Source of the DNA: Reticulitermes lucifugus
Lineage: Eukaryota > Arthropoda > Insecta > Blattodea > Rhinotermitidae
DNA length: 64,000 nucleotides
Direction of reading: 5' to 3'
Assembly: GCA_026260175.1 (NCBI GenBank)
Contig: JAKCWW010000599.1
Location: 454 to 64,453, forward strand
Made by a program: the position numbers and the translations under genes. Shown here one piece after another: positions 47,959-57,741 of the stretch. How positions within the stretch are numbered: position 1 is the stretch's first letter; every line of letters begins with the position of its first letter. The notes beneath the pieces are model-generated. The model was given only the letters and a program-made list of their open reading frames with translations. It was not told the DNA's origin and did no database searches.

Positions 47959-48967
47959 TACATCCATCCATGGCTTAGATATGAAGTCAAATTTACTGTT
48001 AACTTTTCCAATAGTATAAATGCTATTACGAGTAAATCCTGTAACTTTGGATTTTTTAAACCCTAAAATGCACTTAACCACTGGTTTGTGTGGACCCGCT
48101 GACTTTAATTCAACAATTTTTTTTTGTTAAGCAACTTAGTACGCCTATATTCTGTGAAGACGATATTTCAGAACAGAGAAGGGGGCATAGAATGTTGTTT
48201 TTGTTATATAAACGTTACATGGGAAGTTTTGAGACAATAAATATCTTTTCCCCTTTCCGCTTAGCCGCAGCTCTAAACCATAAACTTGTATTTTGTCCAA
48301 TTTAACTTATTAAACGTTAATTGTTGCAGAATTGGGAGGGGTTGGAATTATAGGAACCGTTTATCATACAAGTAGGGGAACTAACACTACAATATACAGC
48401 CTATTCCTTCTTGGATAAATGGCAAAATTACACAGAATTCATTGTGACTTGTAGTGGTGCTAAATCTCATAACATTAAGTTATCTCTATATACTACGTAA
48501 TTATAACGTGTGGATAAACCATAAGCGGAATTTCTGCAGGGATTTTATGAGATAAGCTTCGATATAAGTCAAATATGACTATTTATATGGAGATCGTCTT
48601 TATCATGAGGAATAATTACAAATTTGGTTTCGACCTGCAACAAGTCAAACCTCGTCTCCTTTAGTGAAAGTCAGTCCATTACACATAAGGAACGGGCGTA
48701 CTTGGGATGATTCTAGCCCTCTGGGATGTTAAGACCTGTCGACTGGTAACATCTCAGAAGAATCTTCATTAACACCGCTGTAAGAAACTTTAATTCCACA
48801 ACATTTCTTTTATTTGAGGTTATCGTATGCTGCCCTCAGTAGTTCAGACTGTAAATTTTACCATCTGTTGTAGGATAATGGGGTGAATGACATGTTGGAC
48901 AGGATTTAAAGGAAGCGGTCGTAACCTAATTCAGGTAAAACTTGATATTGGCATGGAGCCAGTGAGG
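47959..48967. other. No gene seen
   Basis: Nothing recognised. Confidence 0.5.
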
Positions 48968-49240
48968 GGGCACGCGGTGGCGCAGTTGGTTGAGGCACTG
49001 CGCTAAAAGCCGGGAGGTCGCGGTTTCGATTTTAATTTTTCATAATCCTTTCGGTCACATTATGGTCCTGGGGTTGACTCAGCCTCTAACAGAAATAAGT
49101 ACCAGGAATATTTTCTGGGGGGGGGGAAAGGCAGCCGGTGCGTAGGGCTGACAACCTTACCATCTTCATGTGCCGATTGTCTAGAAATCTGGGAGCCTCA
49201 ACCTCCAGGTCCTGTCCAGGCCTGTAATGGGTTTGCTTTA
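48968..49240 (+). mobile_element. SINE family D (single copy here)
   Basis: GTGGCGCAGTTGGTTGAGGC is an A-box-like tRNA D-arm and GGTCGCGGTTTCGATTTTA a B-box. The body GGTTGACTCAGCCTCTAACA, AGGCAGCCGGTGCGTAGGGC and TCCAGGCCTGTAATGGGTTT is unlike families A-C. A run of nine G interrupts the middle. Confidence 0.65.
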
Positions 49241-50039
49241 TGTAGGAAGTGAGGAAATATTACGACAAACTGAGAAAAATAACTGGCTGAGATTCGAAAC
49301 GGCTACCTTCCAAGTTTAGAGCGTTGTCGCTACATAACCCGCTCGTTAAAATCCATTTTTGTTCTAAGAAATCCACCTTAATAATATTTAACTGAAGCAG
49401 AGTCAAATGGGGACAGAGACATAAATATATTTCACAAATGCAGTATAAATCACTCTGTTTCTTTTTCTTTCACAGTGTGCCAAATTTGTTAAGATCTGCG
49501 CCCTTTTCGGATTTAACGCACTGTAGAACGGTAATTCCTTGCCGACGTTTCGGGACAAACCTATCGGTCCCGTCTTCAACATCCAAGCAGTCCAAGAAAT
49601 TTGTACAACTTTAACCTACCTATTTTGCTTCTAGCGACTGTTTTATCGAAAGAAAATTTAAAATTTCGCCAGTTTAGCTTTGACATAGATAAAAGAGCCC
49701 TACGCTCGTTTTCTTATGGAGTCGTGATAGACGAATCAGTAAAAGTGTTTGAATTCAACCGGCTTGCAGATGTATAGGTACGCTCTTTCTCTCCCCCAGC
49801 ATCATGTACAGAAAGGCGCATGGACGCACTCCGTGTCTCACGTAATGTGTAGGATGGCATTATACTCTAAAAGTAAGTTTCACCTGAACGTGAAGTTACT
49901 CTTTATTCACCTCCACCGGTGTAGATATTAAAAGTCATGGAACTTCATTTTAATTCCTCATGTTTACCTTAGTGGGGTGCTTAGCTTCAACTTTTTGTGT
50001 AATAGCTCCTAAACCAACAGCAGACTGAAGCAGAACAGG
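49241..50039. other. No gene; one hammerhead-like motif
   Basis: Only motif 7 recognised. Confidence 0.5.
49541..49580 (-). ncRNA. Hammerhead-like ribozyme motif 7, strong stem II
   Basis: Minus strand: GTTGAAGACGGGACCGATAG, GTTTGTCCCGAAACGTCGGC. Stem II GGGAC/GTCCC is a perfect 5 bp and GAAA is intact; the first core base is T rather than C. It is among the best-formed copies. Confidence 0.55.
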
Positions 50040-50530
50040 CAACTGTACACATTTTGTCTGTTGTTTTATACGGGTGTAAAACTTGGTCTTCCACTGTGAA
50101 GGAGAAACGTAGGCTGAGGTTTCTGAGCGTAGGGTACTGAGAAAGATATTTGGGCCTGAGAGGGAAGAGGTAATAGGGGGCTGAAGGAGATGGCATGATG
50201 AGGAGCTTCATAATCTGTATCTTCACCAAATATTGTTCGAGTGATCAAATAAAAAAATGAGATGGGCGGGGTATGTGGCAGCTATGGGGGGAGAGGAAGG
50301 GTACCTAGAGGGTTCTGGTGAGGAAACCTGAAGGAAAGAGACCACTTGGAAGACCAAGGGATAGATGGAAGGATAATATTAAAAATTAGTTTTAATAATC
50401 AGGATGGGGGGCGTGGACTCAATGTAGGTCAGGATACAGACAGGTGGTAGGTCATTTTGAAGACAGTGATGAAACTTTGGATTCCTTAAAATGCGGTGAA
50501 TTTATTGACTAGCTAAACTAGTTAAACTGG
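50040..50530 (+). mobile_element. LINE 3' end, fourth copy of family L
   Basis: GTTGTTTTATACGGGTGTAA encodes VVLYGCKTW. Next come AGGGTACTGAGAAAGATATTT, then CACCAAATATTGTTCGAGTG (SPNIVRV), GAGATGGGCGGGGTATGTGG (MGGVCG), and GAAACTTTGGATTCCTTAAA at the 3' end of the coding part. Multiple stops and frame breaks are present. It is 5'-truncated just before YGC, like the copy at 2.6 kb. Confidence 0.7.
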
Positions 50531-51079
50531 TAAGTGGGTTGTTGTAGTTGGTTGTTTTTTGAATTGATCGAATTTACGTAACTTTGGTGCCAAAATTAGA
50601 AACGTTGACTGCAGCAACCGATATACCTAACACTTGCGCAGTAGTTGCACGACATTTGTCACCAGAGGGCAGACTTGCTGCAGTCCAATTCCCTTATGGA
50701 AGTTGCAAAATTTGTGATGCTATTTCGATGCAGTCATTGACAGAGGGGAACGATGTTTCCAATATCAATCCGTTAACAGTCCTGCGCTTCCTTCAGTTTT
50801 GAGGGAAGTGTTTGTTAATATCTGGTAACCATGACTCAATAAGCATTTAACAAAGACTGGTAAAATGTAAACAAATTAATTTTAAGTAAAATGGGAGTTT
50901 AATAGCATTCATTCTCCCGTTACTTTAAGGCACTAGACTGTTCATAATATACATAGCAGGAAATAAGAATTAGTGATTTTCGTATAGGTTAAAATAATAA
51001 TATTGATCACGTGTTTAATAAAGCACTATGCCATGAAGAATGTGGACTAATGCAGATACAGTTCCAAGAAATTTTAACT
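50531..51079. other. No gene seen
   Basis: Nothing recognised. Confidence 0.45.
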
Positions 51080-51195
51080 TTGACGCTGGTTGGGGATGAG
51101 TTGTCAGCTTCACGCCCCGACCGCTTTTCCCCAAGGCAAATATTCCCTGACACCCATTGGTAGGATTCCTAAGTGCTTTACCCCGCAGCCTAATA
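51080..51195 (-). mobile_element. SINE family B, minus-strand body fragment
   Basis: In reverse: GAATCCTACCAATGGGTGTC, GGGAAAAGCGGTCGGGGCGT, GAAGCTGACAACTCATCCCC. The GGTCGGGGCGTGAAGCT block is diagnostic for the family. Confidence 0.6.
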
Positions 51196-51659
51196 AATTC
51201 ACTTACTGAGATACGCCGCCATTCGATTGTAAAGCGATTTTCAAGAAATAAATCTAAAATTGTTTTATTTCCTCGCTTAATTAATTCTGTGTTTTGAAGG
51301 ATGTGTTCAGTTGGTGCACAATGGGATAACACGTATGTTGTTACTTTCTGTACAGAACTAGGTAAAAGTCTGTTACTTATCAAACACGGAAACCCACTTA
51401 TTCTATTAATTCAACCATTTCTAAAATAAACCTTCCCTGTAGTGAGCCTTTTCTTGTAGAACATCCTGTAGAGTACGGTGGGTGATTGTTTCCAAATCAG
51501 TGCACTTCCCTGTAGAAGTAGTTTAGAGACCCATTCACATTATGCTGACATTATTAAGGCGCCACTTACAAATTCACTCTTCTTAGTCAAATTAAGCAAT
51601 TGTGATATGCTAATTACCACAGTCGATTGAACTAGTTAGCTATTCGCAATTCCGTAAGT

Positions 51660-52085
51660 TCCTGATTGGCATGATTGGTTATAGTGGAAGGAAACTATTT
51701 TATTAAATTATGTTAATTTCAGTTCAGGGGGTGTCTTGGTTGGCTGTGGGGGTTAGAAATGTAGAGAAATCTGATTGGTTCTGCCTTTCTGTGGGGGTGG
51801 AGTTTGAATTTAGAGCGATTTGTCTACTAGATTCTACAGTAACAATAGCATTAGAAACGTGTTAGGGTGGGTAACTATGATTGCGTAGCCAATGGGATTT
51901 GTCAAGGGGTGGAGCCTATGGATTATAGTGATTGATAGGCAAGCTATCGGTTAATAGTGGAACTACGCGTCCTGGGTCGGATCTCGTGCTAGACACGACG
52001 ACTTGTGAAAAATCGATACACGCTGGGTGCTTGCTAGTGTTACGACGGTGTTGGAGAGTGATTGTACGGTAGTGACATCTATCGG
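51660..52085 (+). promoter_or_regulatory. Cluster of CCAAT/ATTGG and GGGGTGGAG motifs
   Basis: TGATTGGCATGATTGGTTAT (51,662), CTGATTGGTTCTG (about 51,769) and AGCCAATGGGAT (about 51,887) are CCAAT-box-like sites in both orientations. GGGGTGGAG occurs twice (about 51,795 and 51,905). Downstream, 51,960-52,080 is CpG-richer than its surroundings (ACTACGCGTCCTGGGTCGGA, GACACGACGACTTGTG). Such a cluster suits a promoter, but no downstream exon could be found and the sites are short. Confidence 0.3.
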
Positions 52086-52599
52086 CTAGCATTATCACTA
52101 AAATAGTCCCAATTTCTCCCCTTCACTACCCCGCTAATAATACAGAGTGTTCTATCGCAGTACTGTTTGGAAATTGGAAACATATATTTTATGTTTTAAT
52201 ATTAAAAATATTCCTTTGGTAAGATGAACGAGTGTGCGATCTTGTTTCCCGGGAAGTTTAGAGATAAGACAGATAAGAAATGCTCGAGTATGTTTTCAAA
52301 AATTGTTCTGGAAAAAATAGTACATGGAATGGAATTTTTAATTACGAAATCAGCACCACGCTTCAAATGAAAATTTATATACATTTTGTAATTTACTTTT
52401 TTTTATTTTTCAAAATTCTCCCTTGCTGAGTAACATATTGTTTGCTTTTGGAGGAAATGTATAGTAGAGGTTGTTATTCTAGGCTCCTGTAAAGTGCTAC
52501 TTTAAAGGATTATAGACCTATCTATATGCATTTTGTATACTCACGAACAAATGTTATTAATAATGAGAAAATTTAATTATGAATACATTTTCGGATTCT
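52086..52599. other. No gene; one MITE-like end
   Basis: TACAGAGTGTTC at 52,141 resembles the end of the mariner-type MITE at 27.7 kb, but no partner repeat was found. Confidence 0.45.
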
Positions 52600-52680
52600 A
52601 TAAAATTATAAAGTTTCTTGGTTGGCTGAGCTCAGCTTTTCAGGGAAGCTCCTACACCATTATACATTAATTAATTTATA
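52600..52680 (+). mobile_element. LINE family L, extreme 3' tail
   Basis: TTTCTTGGTTGGCTGAGCTC, AGCTTTTCAGGGAAGCTCCT and ACACCATTATACATTAATTA match the untranslated tail of the copies at 3.07 and 14.15 kb (TTAGCTTTTCAGGAAGGACT). Confidence 0.5.
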
Positions 52681-53350
52681 CAACCTGTAAGTTTGGTATT
52701 GTAGTAATTTTTCAAAATTCTAAGGAAGCAAGTTTCCTCTTAAAATTTTATATGTGAGTGCAAGCTCTATTGTCATACGCCAAGGTTACGCGTTCTGATT
52801 ATTACCAAACCAAAACGAGAAATCAAGTAAGGTCACTGCCATACACATGTTGCCTCTCATATGCCGGACATGCAAATTCCCCCCTACGGCTCCGGCACGC
52901 ATGCATAATGCCACGCACTCGATGACACAGTGCCTCACTTACGCACTTAATTCAAGTTCAGATGCATTCATGACACAATTTAACGCAGAAATGTGCGTGT
53001 GCGAGAACTCCAATCTTCTCTTTAAACTCCCGAATTATGAAGCTTTTGTAAATAATGTTGAAAAATTTAGTTTTTACCTCACACAAGATACACTAAATCT
53101 CCATCGCAAAAGCAAACTAATTTTGTGTAGGCAAAACGGCTTATGAAAAATGCAAAGTTTCTCTAAAGCATGTGGCAAAAATTGTGTTTGAAGCATTAAA
53201 TTACTCCCTCTATATAAATTGTAGTTAAATAGTAAATATATAATTAGGTTTGTAGAATTATGTCTACCGGAATTTTACGCCGTGTAATCTGGTAAAAATT
53301 ATCCGACGCTTAGGAAGAATTCTGCTTTCAATCGAGACTTACCATCCTAC
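52681..53350. other. No gene seen
   Basis: The 99-codon frame at 52,847-53,146 is in a locally C-rich stretch and matches no family I know. Confidence 0.45.
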
Positions 53351-53388
53351 TCTAAAGATGGAGGCAGTAGCTCTCTTCGAAACTTTCG
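53351..53388 (+). ncRNA. Hammerhead-like motif 8, degenerate
   Basis: Plus strand TCTAAAGATGGAGGCAGTAG, CTCTCTTCGAAACTTTCG. It follows motif 3 (GAAGATGGAGGCATTACG) closely but with changes in the first core block. Confidence 0.4.
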
Positions 53389-54214
53389 AACATATCTACC
53401 AGATAATAGCACGGTTACATAAAAGAAGAGAGTATCCTCCACAAGTACAGATATAAGAATTTCAAATCTCATAAGTTTCTATTATTTATTGATAAATCGC
53501 TGTAATATTATTCATGGAAATCCGTTTTGTACAGGATGATATTATCGTGTAAAGTTGAACCTAAAATTTACAGTTTGATGTAAACATCCCAAAATATAAT
53601 AAAATGTACAATTTCCCCCTGTGTCTAACATTGGATTTCTGAAGACGTGGGGTAAAGCTGCTCGCATTATACACTTCGGAAATTAAGATAATTTGGCCGT
53701 TTCAAGCCCTTTTATTCTACAGAAGGACAAATAACCTCCGGTACACAGAAGGCTGGCTGTGGGCTACCCAGAACAGAAACGGGCTTGATGGCGAAGAAGT
53801 AGTCTCTAACAATGCGAGAAATCGAAACCTGGCTGTCCAGTAAATAGTCCTTGCAATGTTCGATACATCCAGCTTTATACCCAAAGATAATAAAAAGGCA
53901 CTAGAATTTACTGCTGTTATTCTTGCATGTTACCTTTTATTTTCACAATTTACTTCACTAAAAGAATTTACTGAAAAAATTAAACTAACTCTATAACCGA
54001 CAGTCCTAACAGACCTACAGGAAAAGATAAAGGATCACCACTGCAGCCGTCTATAAACTTTGGTGCTTGTTGCGGTTTTACGTATTTCAAAGATACTTAA
54101 GTTTCATCCTAAAGAGAAGTGGAAGCTTAGCATCACATAAAGGTCTTTCTTCCAAACGATGTTATTAAAACAAGCAGTCTTCTAGGACCAACCTGAAATT
54201 AACGGCGAAAGGGA
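53389..54214. other. No gene seen
   Basis: Nothing recognised. Confidence 0.5.
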
Positions 54215-54296
54215 AGTTGTCTTCCATGTCTCAAATCCAACGCCGTATAACCGGTCTTCTAGCGGCTAAAGTAGTTACTATACAGACTGTGCATAA
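54215..54296 (-). mobile_element. SINE family B, minus-strand head
   Basis: In reverse: GCACAGTCTGTATAGTAACT, ACTTTAGCCGCTAGAAGACC, GGTTATACGGCGTTGGATTT. This is the tRNA-like head of family B without its body. Confidence 0.45.
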
Positions 54297-55569
54297 GATG
54301 AAAGACGACGATTTTTTGTCGCATATGTTTTAGTTCTGAATTTGTAGAAGAAAGTGGCAGAATTTCCAAAATTTATGAAAAGGAACAGAAGATGACGGCA
54401 ATAAATATTATTATTCTTTAGAATTGTGAGAAGTTTAGGGTAAAATGTTTTAGTACAAGACACAAGATCATTAAATTTTTGCCTTACGTGTTATAGCTGA
54501 TTACAAACTCGTACTTCGGGTTCTGGTAATTTTTACGTATTATACTCCTTTATTTTGGGATGTGTCACACTATAACTTGGTATAAACTACTGGTTTTGTT
54601 ATGCTTTATTATCCTTTTGGTGTAGAATTATTATCACTAGTCATTTAATTAGCTTGACGACGTTACTTTCCATAAAAGTCACTAATTACGGCCATAACCA
54701 CGACAGCCTTGAACCTCATCTTTTATGACAAAGTTTATTTTATAGGCAAAAAATAACACCCCTGCACGTAAATCCCATTTCCAATAGATATTAAGCTAAA
54801 TTTCCCCATGAAATTTGAAGGGGTTTTATGCTATTGAAAATATACATTTTCAACTGCAGAACTGTAAAGGATTTATCTGTACTTCGCTGCATCATACACT
54901 GATTTACAGAGCAGGCTGGGGGGGAGGGGACACAAATCAACTGCTGAATTGTAATTTTTTTTTTGCAAAGAGCAAGAGAGATGAATGTATTCATAGTGCG
55001 TCCTATAACACAATGTCGCATAGAATCAATACCATTGTAAGCGCTGGCAAGGGGAGCTAATTGTGGTGTTGCCAAGCGGGGTTCGAACCTCGTTCAATGC
55101 ACACACTGTTGTAACATAAAAATGCAACACCGACCGATCCAGTAACTCAGCATGTGACCGATAGAATGCGCTGTAATAGCAAAAGTGGCCGTATCCACCA
55201 CTATGAATAATCAAATATGAATTAAATTATGTCCACAAGTTTGCATTTTGCGCACATTTCTCTTTTCCTCAGTCCACTCCTTCCTTATTTGTTTTTCTCT
55301 CTTTAATCACCGAAACCTCAGAATGAACGACCCGTGCATTTGTAATTCTGTACGTACAGACCAAACAACATGTCACAATACTTTCCATGTTAGACAAGAA
55401 ATGTGACATTCAGAAGCAGCTCCCCTTTTCAGAGCTACGTTTGGTTTGACAATATTGGCCTCAGACTGCTTTCTGTTATCCCTAGTTATATTTGGTAATT
55501 TTAAAAAAATTTAAATTTTACATTATGCCAACTTTAGTCTGCACATTGAGTAGGTTACGGAATAAAGTA
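54297..55569. other. No gene seen
   Basis: Nothing recognised. GGGGTTCGAACCTCG near 55,079 has B-box likeness in isolation. Confidence 0.45.
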
Positions 55570-55762
55570 CTGGTTATTCGGGGTTAGGTTCCTGGTCTTC
55601 TCTGCTCTACAGCCTACAGACCTTTCCTGGGACCAAAAAGGGTTTTTAACGAGTGGGTTTACATGGGATGTTTCTCTGTGGATAAAGCCGTTGGGGCGTG
55701 AAGCTAATCTATGAAACTCTACTAGTGCAGAAGGCTTAGGAATACCTGGAGCTATTCCTTCA
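55570..55762 (+). mobile_element. SINE family B, 3' two-thirds
   Basis: CTCTACAGCCTACAGACCTT, GATAAAGCCGTTGGGGCGTG, AAGCTAATCTATGAAACTCT and ACTAGTGCAGAAGGCTTAGG follow the family order. Confidence 0.6.
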
Positions 55763-55970
55763 CTACCAGATATTTTTTCATGACTTATTTCTTTATCAAT
55801 CACACTTACAAGTACAATATTTCTGTCGTTATTGCATAAACTAACACAACAATATTTAACGTTATCCATATTCCGTGCAATAGATTGGCTATACAGTATT
55901 TAAACCAAATAATTTTGCATGTAACCATAAACATTTTTAATTGTGCTGGTTATCTTACGTGTTTTGACCA

Positions 55971-56005
55971 CTGAAAATGGCCTATATCGGCCGAAATATT
56001 TAGTA
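55971..56005 (+). ncRNA. Hammerhead-like ribozyme motif 9
   Basis: Plus strand CTGAAAATGGCCTATATC then GGCCGAAATATTTAG. Stem II GGCC/GGCC is a perfect 4 bp. The core has CTGAAAA where CTGANGA is expected, one change. Motif 10 lies 353 bp downstream on the same strand. Confidence 0.5.
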
Positions 56006-56323
56006 GCATCACGAAACAACAAATATTTGTGGTTACATGTGAAATTAGTTAGATTGAATAGTGTATAGTACAGGAATATTTATTTAAATAAAAGCAGTAT
56101 AAAAATGTTTAATCATAACATTATTTTGTATTTAGTAAAAATACCTATATTTCTAACGATAGTCAAATGCACATGAAGAAGTCCACATATTTATTAAAAC
56201 GCGCAAGAAGGCAAAGAGGAGAGGATCTCCACAGTGTGATTAATATGAACGCAACAGGCTTACACAAACAGGGGCAGACTTCCAACTTAGTACACTTTTA
56301 CATTTATGTTATTGTGACTATAC
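56006..56323 (+). mobile_element. Candidate retrozyme-like insert between motifs 9 and 10
   Basis: About 320 bp without coding potential lies between two same-strand hammerhead-like motifs. That spacing and arrangement resembles the small retrozymes described from animals, in which tandem ribozymes release a circular RNA of a few hundred bases. The insert itself matches nothing else in the window. This is an inference from layout. Confidence 0.35.
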
Positions 56324-56360
56324 CTGACGATGGGCGATACAAACGGCCGAAATATGTTGT
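56324..56360 (+). ncRNA. Hammerhead-like ribozyme motif 10
   Basis: Plus strand CTGACGATGGGCGATAC, AAACGGCCGAAATATGTTGT. CTGACGA and GAAA are intact; stem II can pair GGGC with GGCC only partly. The 3' end GAAATAT is shared with motif 9, which suggests that the two belong to one element. Confidence 0.55.
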
Positions 56361-56585
56361 AGAGGATAAATGAATACTTAGTGTTCAAAGTGTCGTATTC
56401 GTTCTGATAATAAAAACAGATATGAAATCTTTAGTCGAGACATCAATTTGTGCTGTAGCTAAAGAGCCCGTAGTTAAAAATCTTGCTTTGTAAAAATGCA
56501 CTGATTCACTTATCATTTAAAGGAATGCCTGAAGGTAAAGCTCGACACCTGAAACGCCTAGGAGAAAACAACTACAACAAACCTT
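56361..56585. other. No gene seen
   Basis: Nothing recognised. Confidence 0.45.
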
Positions 56586-56767
56586 GATTTCAGGCTTCCG
56601 CCGCGATGTTGATGTAATCTGTGGTCTTTTGGGTAATTACNNNNNNNNNNNNNNNNNNNNNNNNNNNNNNNNNNNNNNNNNNNNNNNNNNNNNNNNNNNN
56701 NNNNNNNNAACGTCGGTAAATAATTACCACACGACGCCGTGTAATTACCCAAAAGACCACAGATTAC
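56586..56767. mobile_element. Foldback repeat split by an assembly gap
   Basis: A 27-base stretch at 56,614-56,640 (starting GTAATCTGTGGTCTTTTGGG) is the exact reverse complement of 56,741-56,767 (ending AAAGACCACAGATTAC). The right arm continues inward through GTAAATAATTACCACACGAC to AACGTCGG next to the gap. AACGTCGG is the 3' end of many hammerhead-like motifs here. I recall the repeat (VICGLLGNY in translation) as dispersed in termite and cockroach genomes. A large hairpin would explain the failed assembly. Confidence 0.6.
56641..56708. other. Assembly gap of 68 N
   Basis: Undetermined bases in the loop of the foldback repeat. Confidence 0.99.
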
Positions 56768-57449
56768 AACTAAAACAAAGGTATATATTTGCGAAGACTG
56801 GCATTTCTGTAAATATTTAGACACCTCTGAGTTTCCATGCAATTTCTTAAGAGTAGTTTGAAGGAAGAAACATGCGGATTGGCATACACTGGCACATAAT
56901 TATATAATATATTGCCCTATCATTCCAAATAAAGTATAAAGTAAAATATTTCAAGTAGAAGTCACGCAAACTTGAACTCTGAATTTGTTTCTTAGGTATG
57001 TAATTACGTTAGCAAAACGGCGTGTACACTATTAACATAATTAGAATTTACAATCTGACTACTTCAAACTTTACTACGTCAGCATTTATTGCTTACCTGA
57101 TTTATTCTCTCTTGATATAAGGCTTGCTGTCACCAGTTAATACTTATTCTGACATTAAAGTCGAACACCTTCTTTTATGCAACACGACACAATCACCACA
57201 ATGTTAATATCAGTTATTTTTATCCTTGAAGCGACGTACGTAAGTGACGCTGAACTGAAATGCGTTGTTATCTGCAGAGAGAACTGAGCTCTTGTACTAC
57301 TGACCGGAATTCCAAACCGAAGAACACCGACTTTTACTTTCCCGAAACGAGCATAAACATTGATTTGGGTTTAATAAAGCAATACCCTCATGTGACGTTA
57401 TCCAATGCATTTGGTTTCTAGTCTTTCGCCTACAGAGGTCACACGTTTT
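56768..57449. other. No gene seen
   Basis: AT-rich. Nothing recognised. Confidence 0.45.
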
Positions 57450-57540
57450 CTGCCAATCACTTTCTCCTCCTTTCTATAAGTCACTGGTCTCATTCAGGAG
57501 TACGACGTACTGGCCTTCTGACTTGGCCTCCACGTGACAG
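57450..57540 (+). promoter_or_regulatory. Candidate promoter
   Basis: GCCAATCA (57,452-57,459) fits a CCAAT box, TATAAG (57,475-57,480) a TATA-like box, TTCAGG (57,493-57,498) an arthropod initiator, and CACGTG (57,531-57,536) an E-box. TATA to initiator is about 21 bases, shorter than the usual 30. Each motif alone is common by chance; the ordered cluster ahead of the exon below is the argument. Confidence 0.25.
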
Positions 57541-57647
57541 TATAACTACTGAAACGTGACTGTCAAATGAAGTACTAGATTGTTTTGGTTAAGCGTGTTT
57601 TAGATATTTAAGGATGTCTTATGTAATGCATGGTTATGTAGTGCCAA

Positions 57648-57741
57648 ATGTGTGTGTGTGCAGTGAACAGGACAGGATTCTTAAGGAAGCTGATTAACAA
57701 CACTGGTTCTAGAACATCGAATATATCGTCCGTCATGAATG
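57648..57741 (+). CDS. Candidate first coding exon with splice donor
   Basis: ATG at 57,648 (context CCAAATG) opens MCVCAVNRTGFLRKLINN followed by TGSRTSNISSVMN. It runs without stops to AATG|GTAAGT, a near-consensus donor with GT at 57,742, and would splice in phase 1. The peptide is basic, Ser/Asn-rich and not low-complexity, but I do not recognise it. An upstream frame starting at 57,613 (MSYVMHGYVVPN...) overlaps it and counts against it. If real, it would be the 5' exon of a host gene whose next exon lies beyond a long intron. Confidence 0.25.

Noticed and set aside
52139-52152. TACAGAGTGTTC as a second mariner-type MITE
   Set aside because: No matching inverted end within several hundred bases.
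55075-55095. GGGGTTCGAACCTCG as a tRNA B box
   Set aside because: No A box upstream and no cloverleaf could be drawn.
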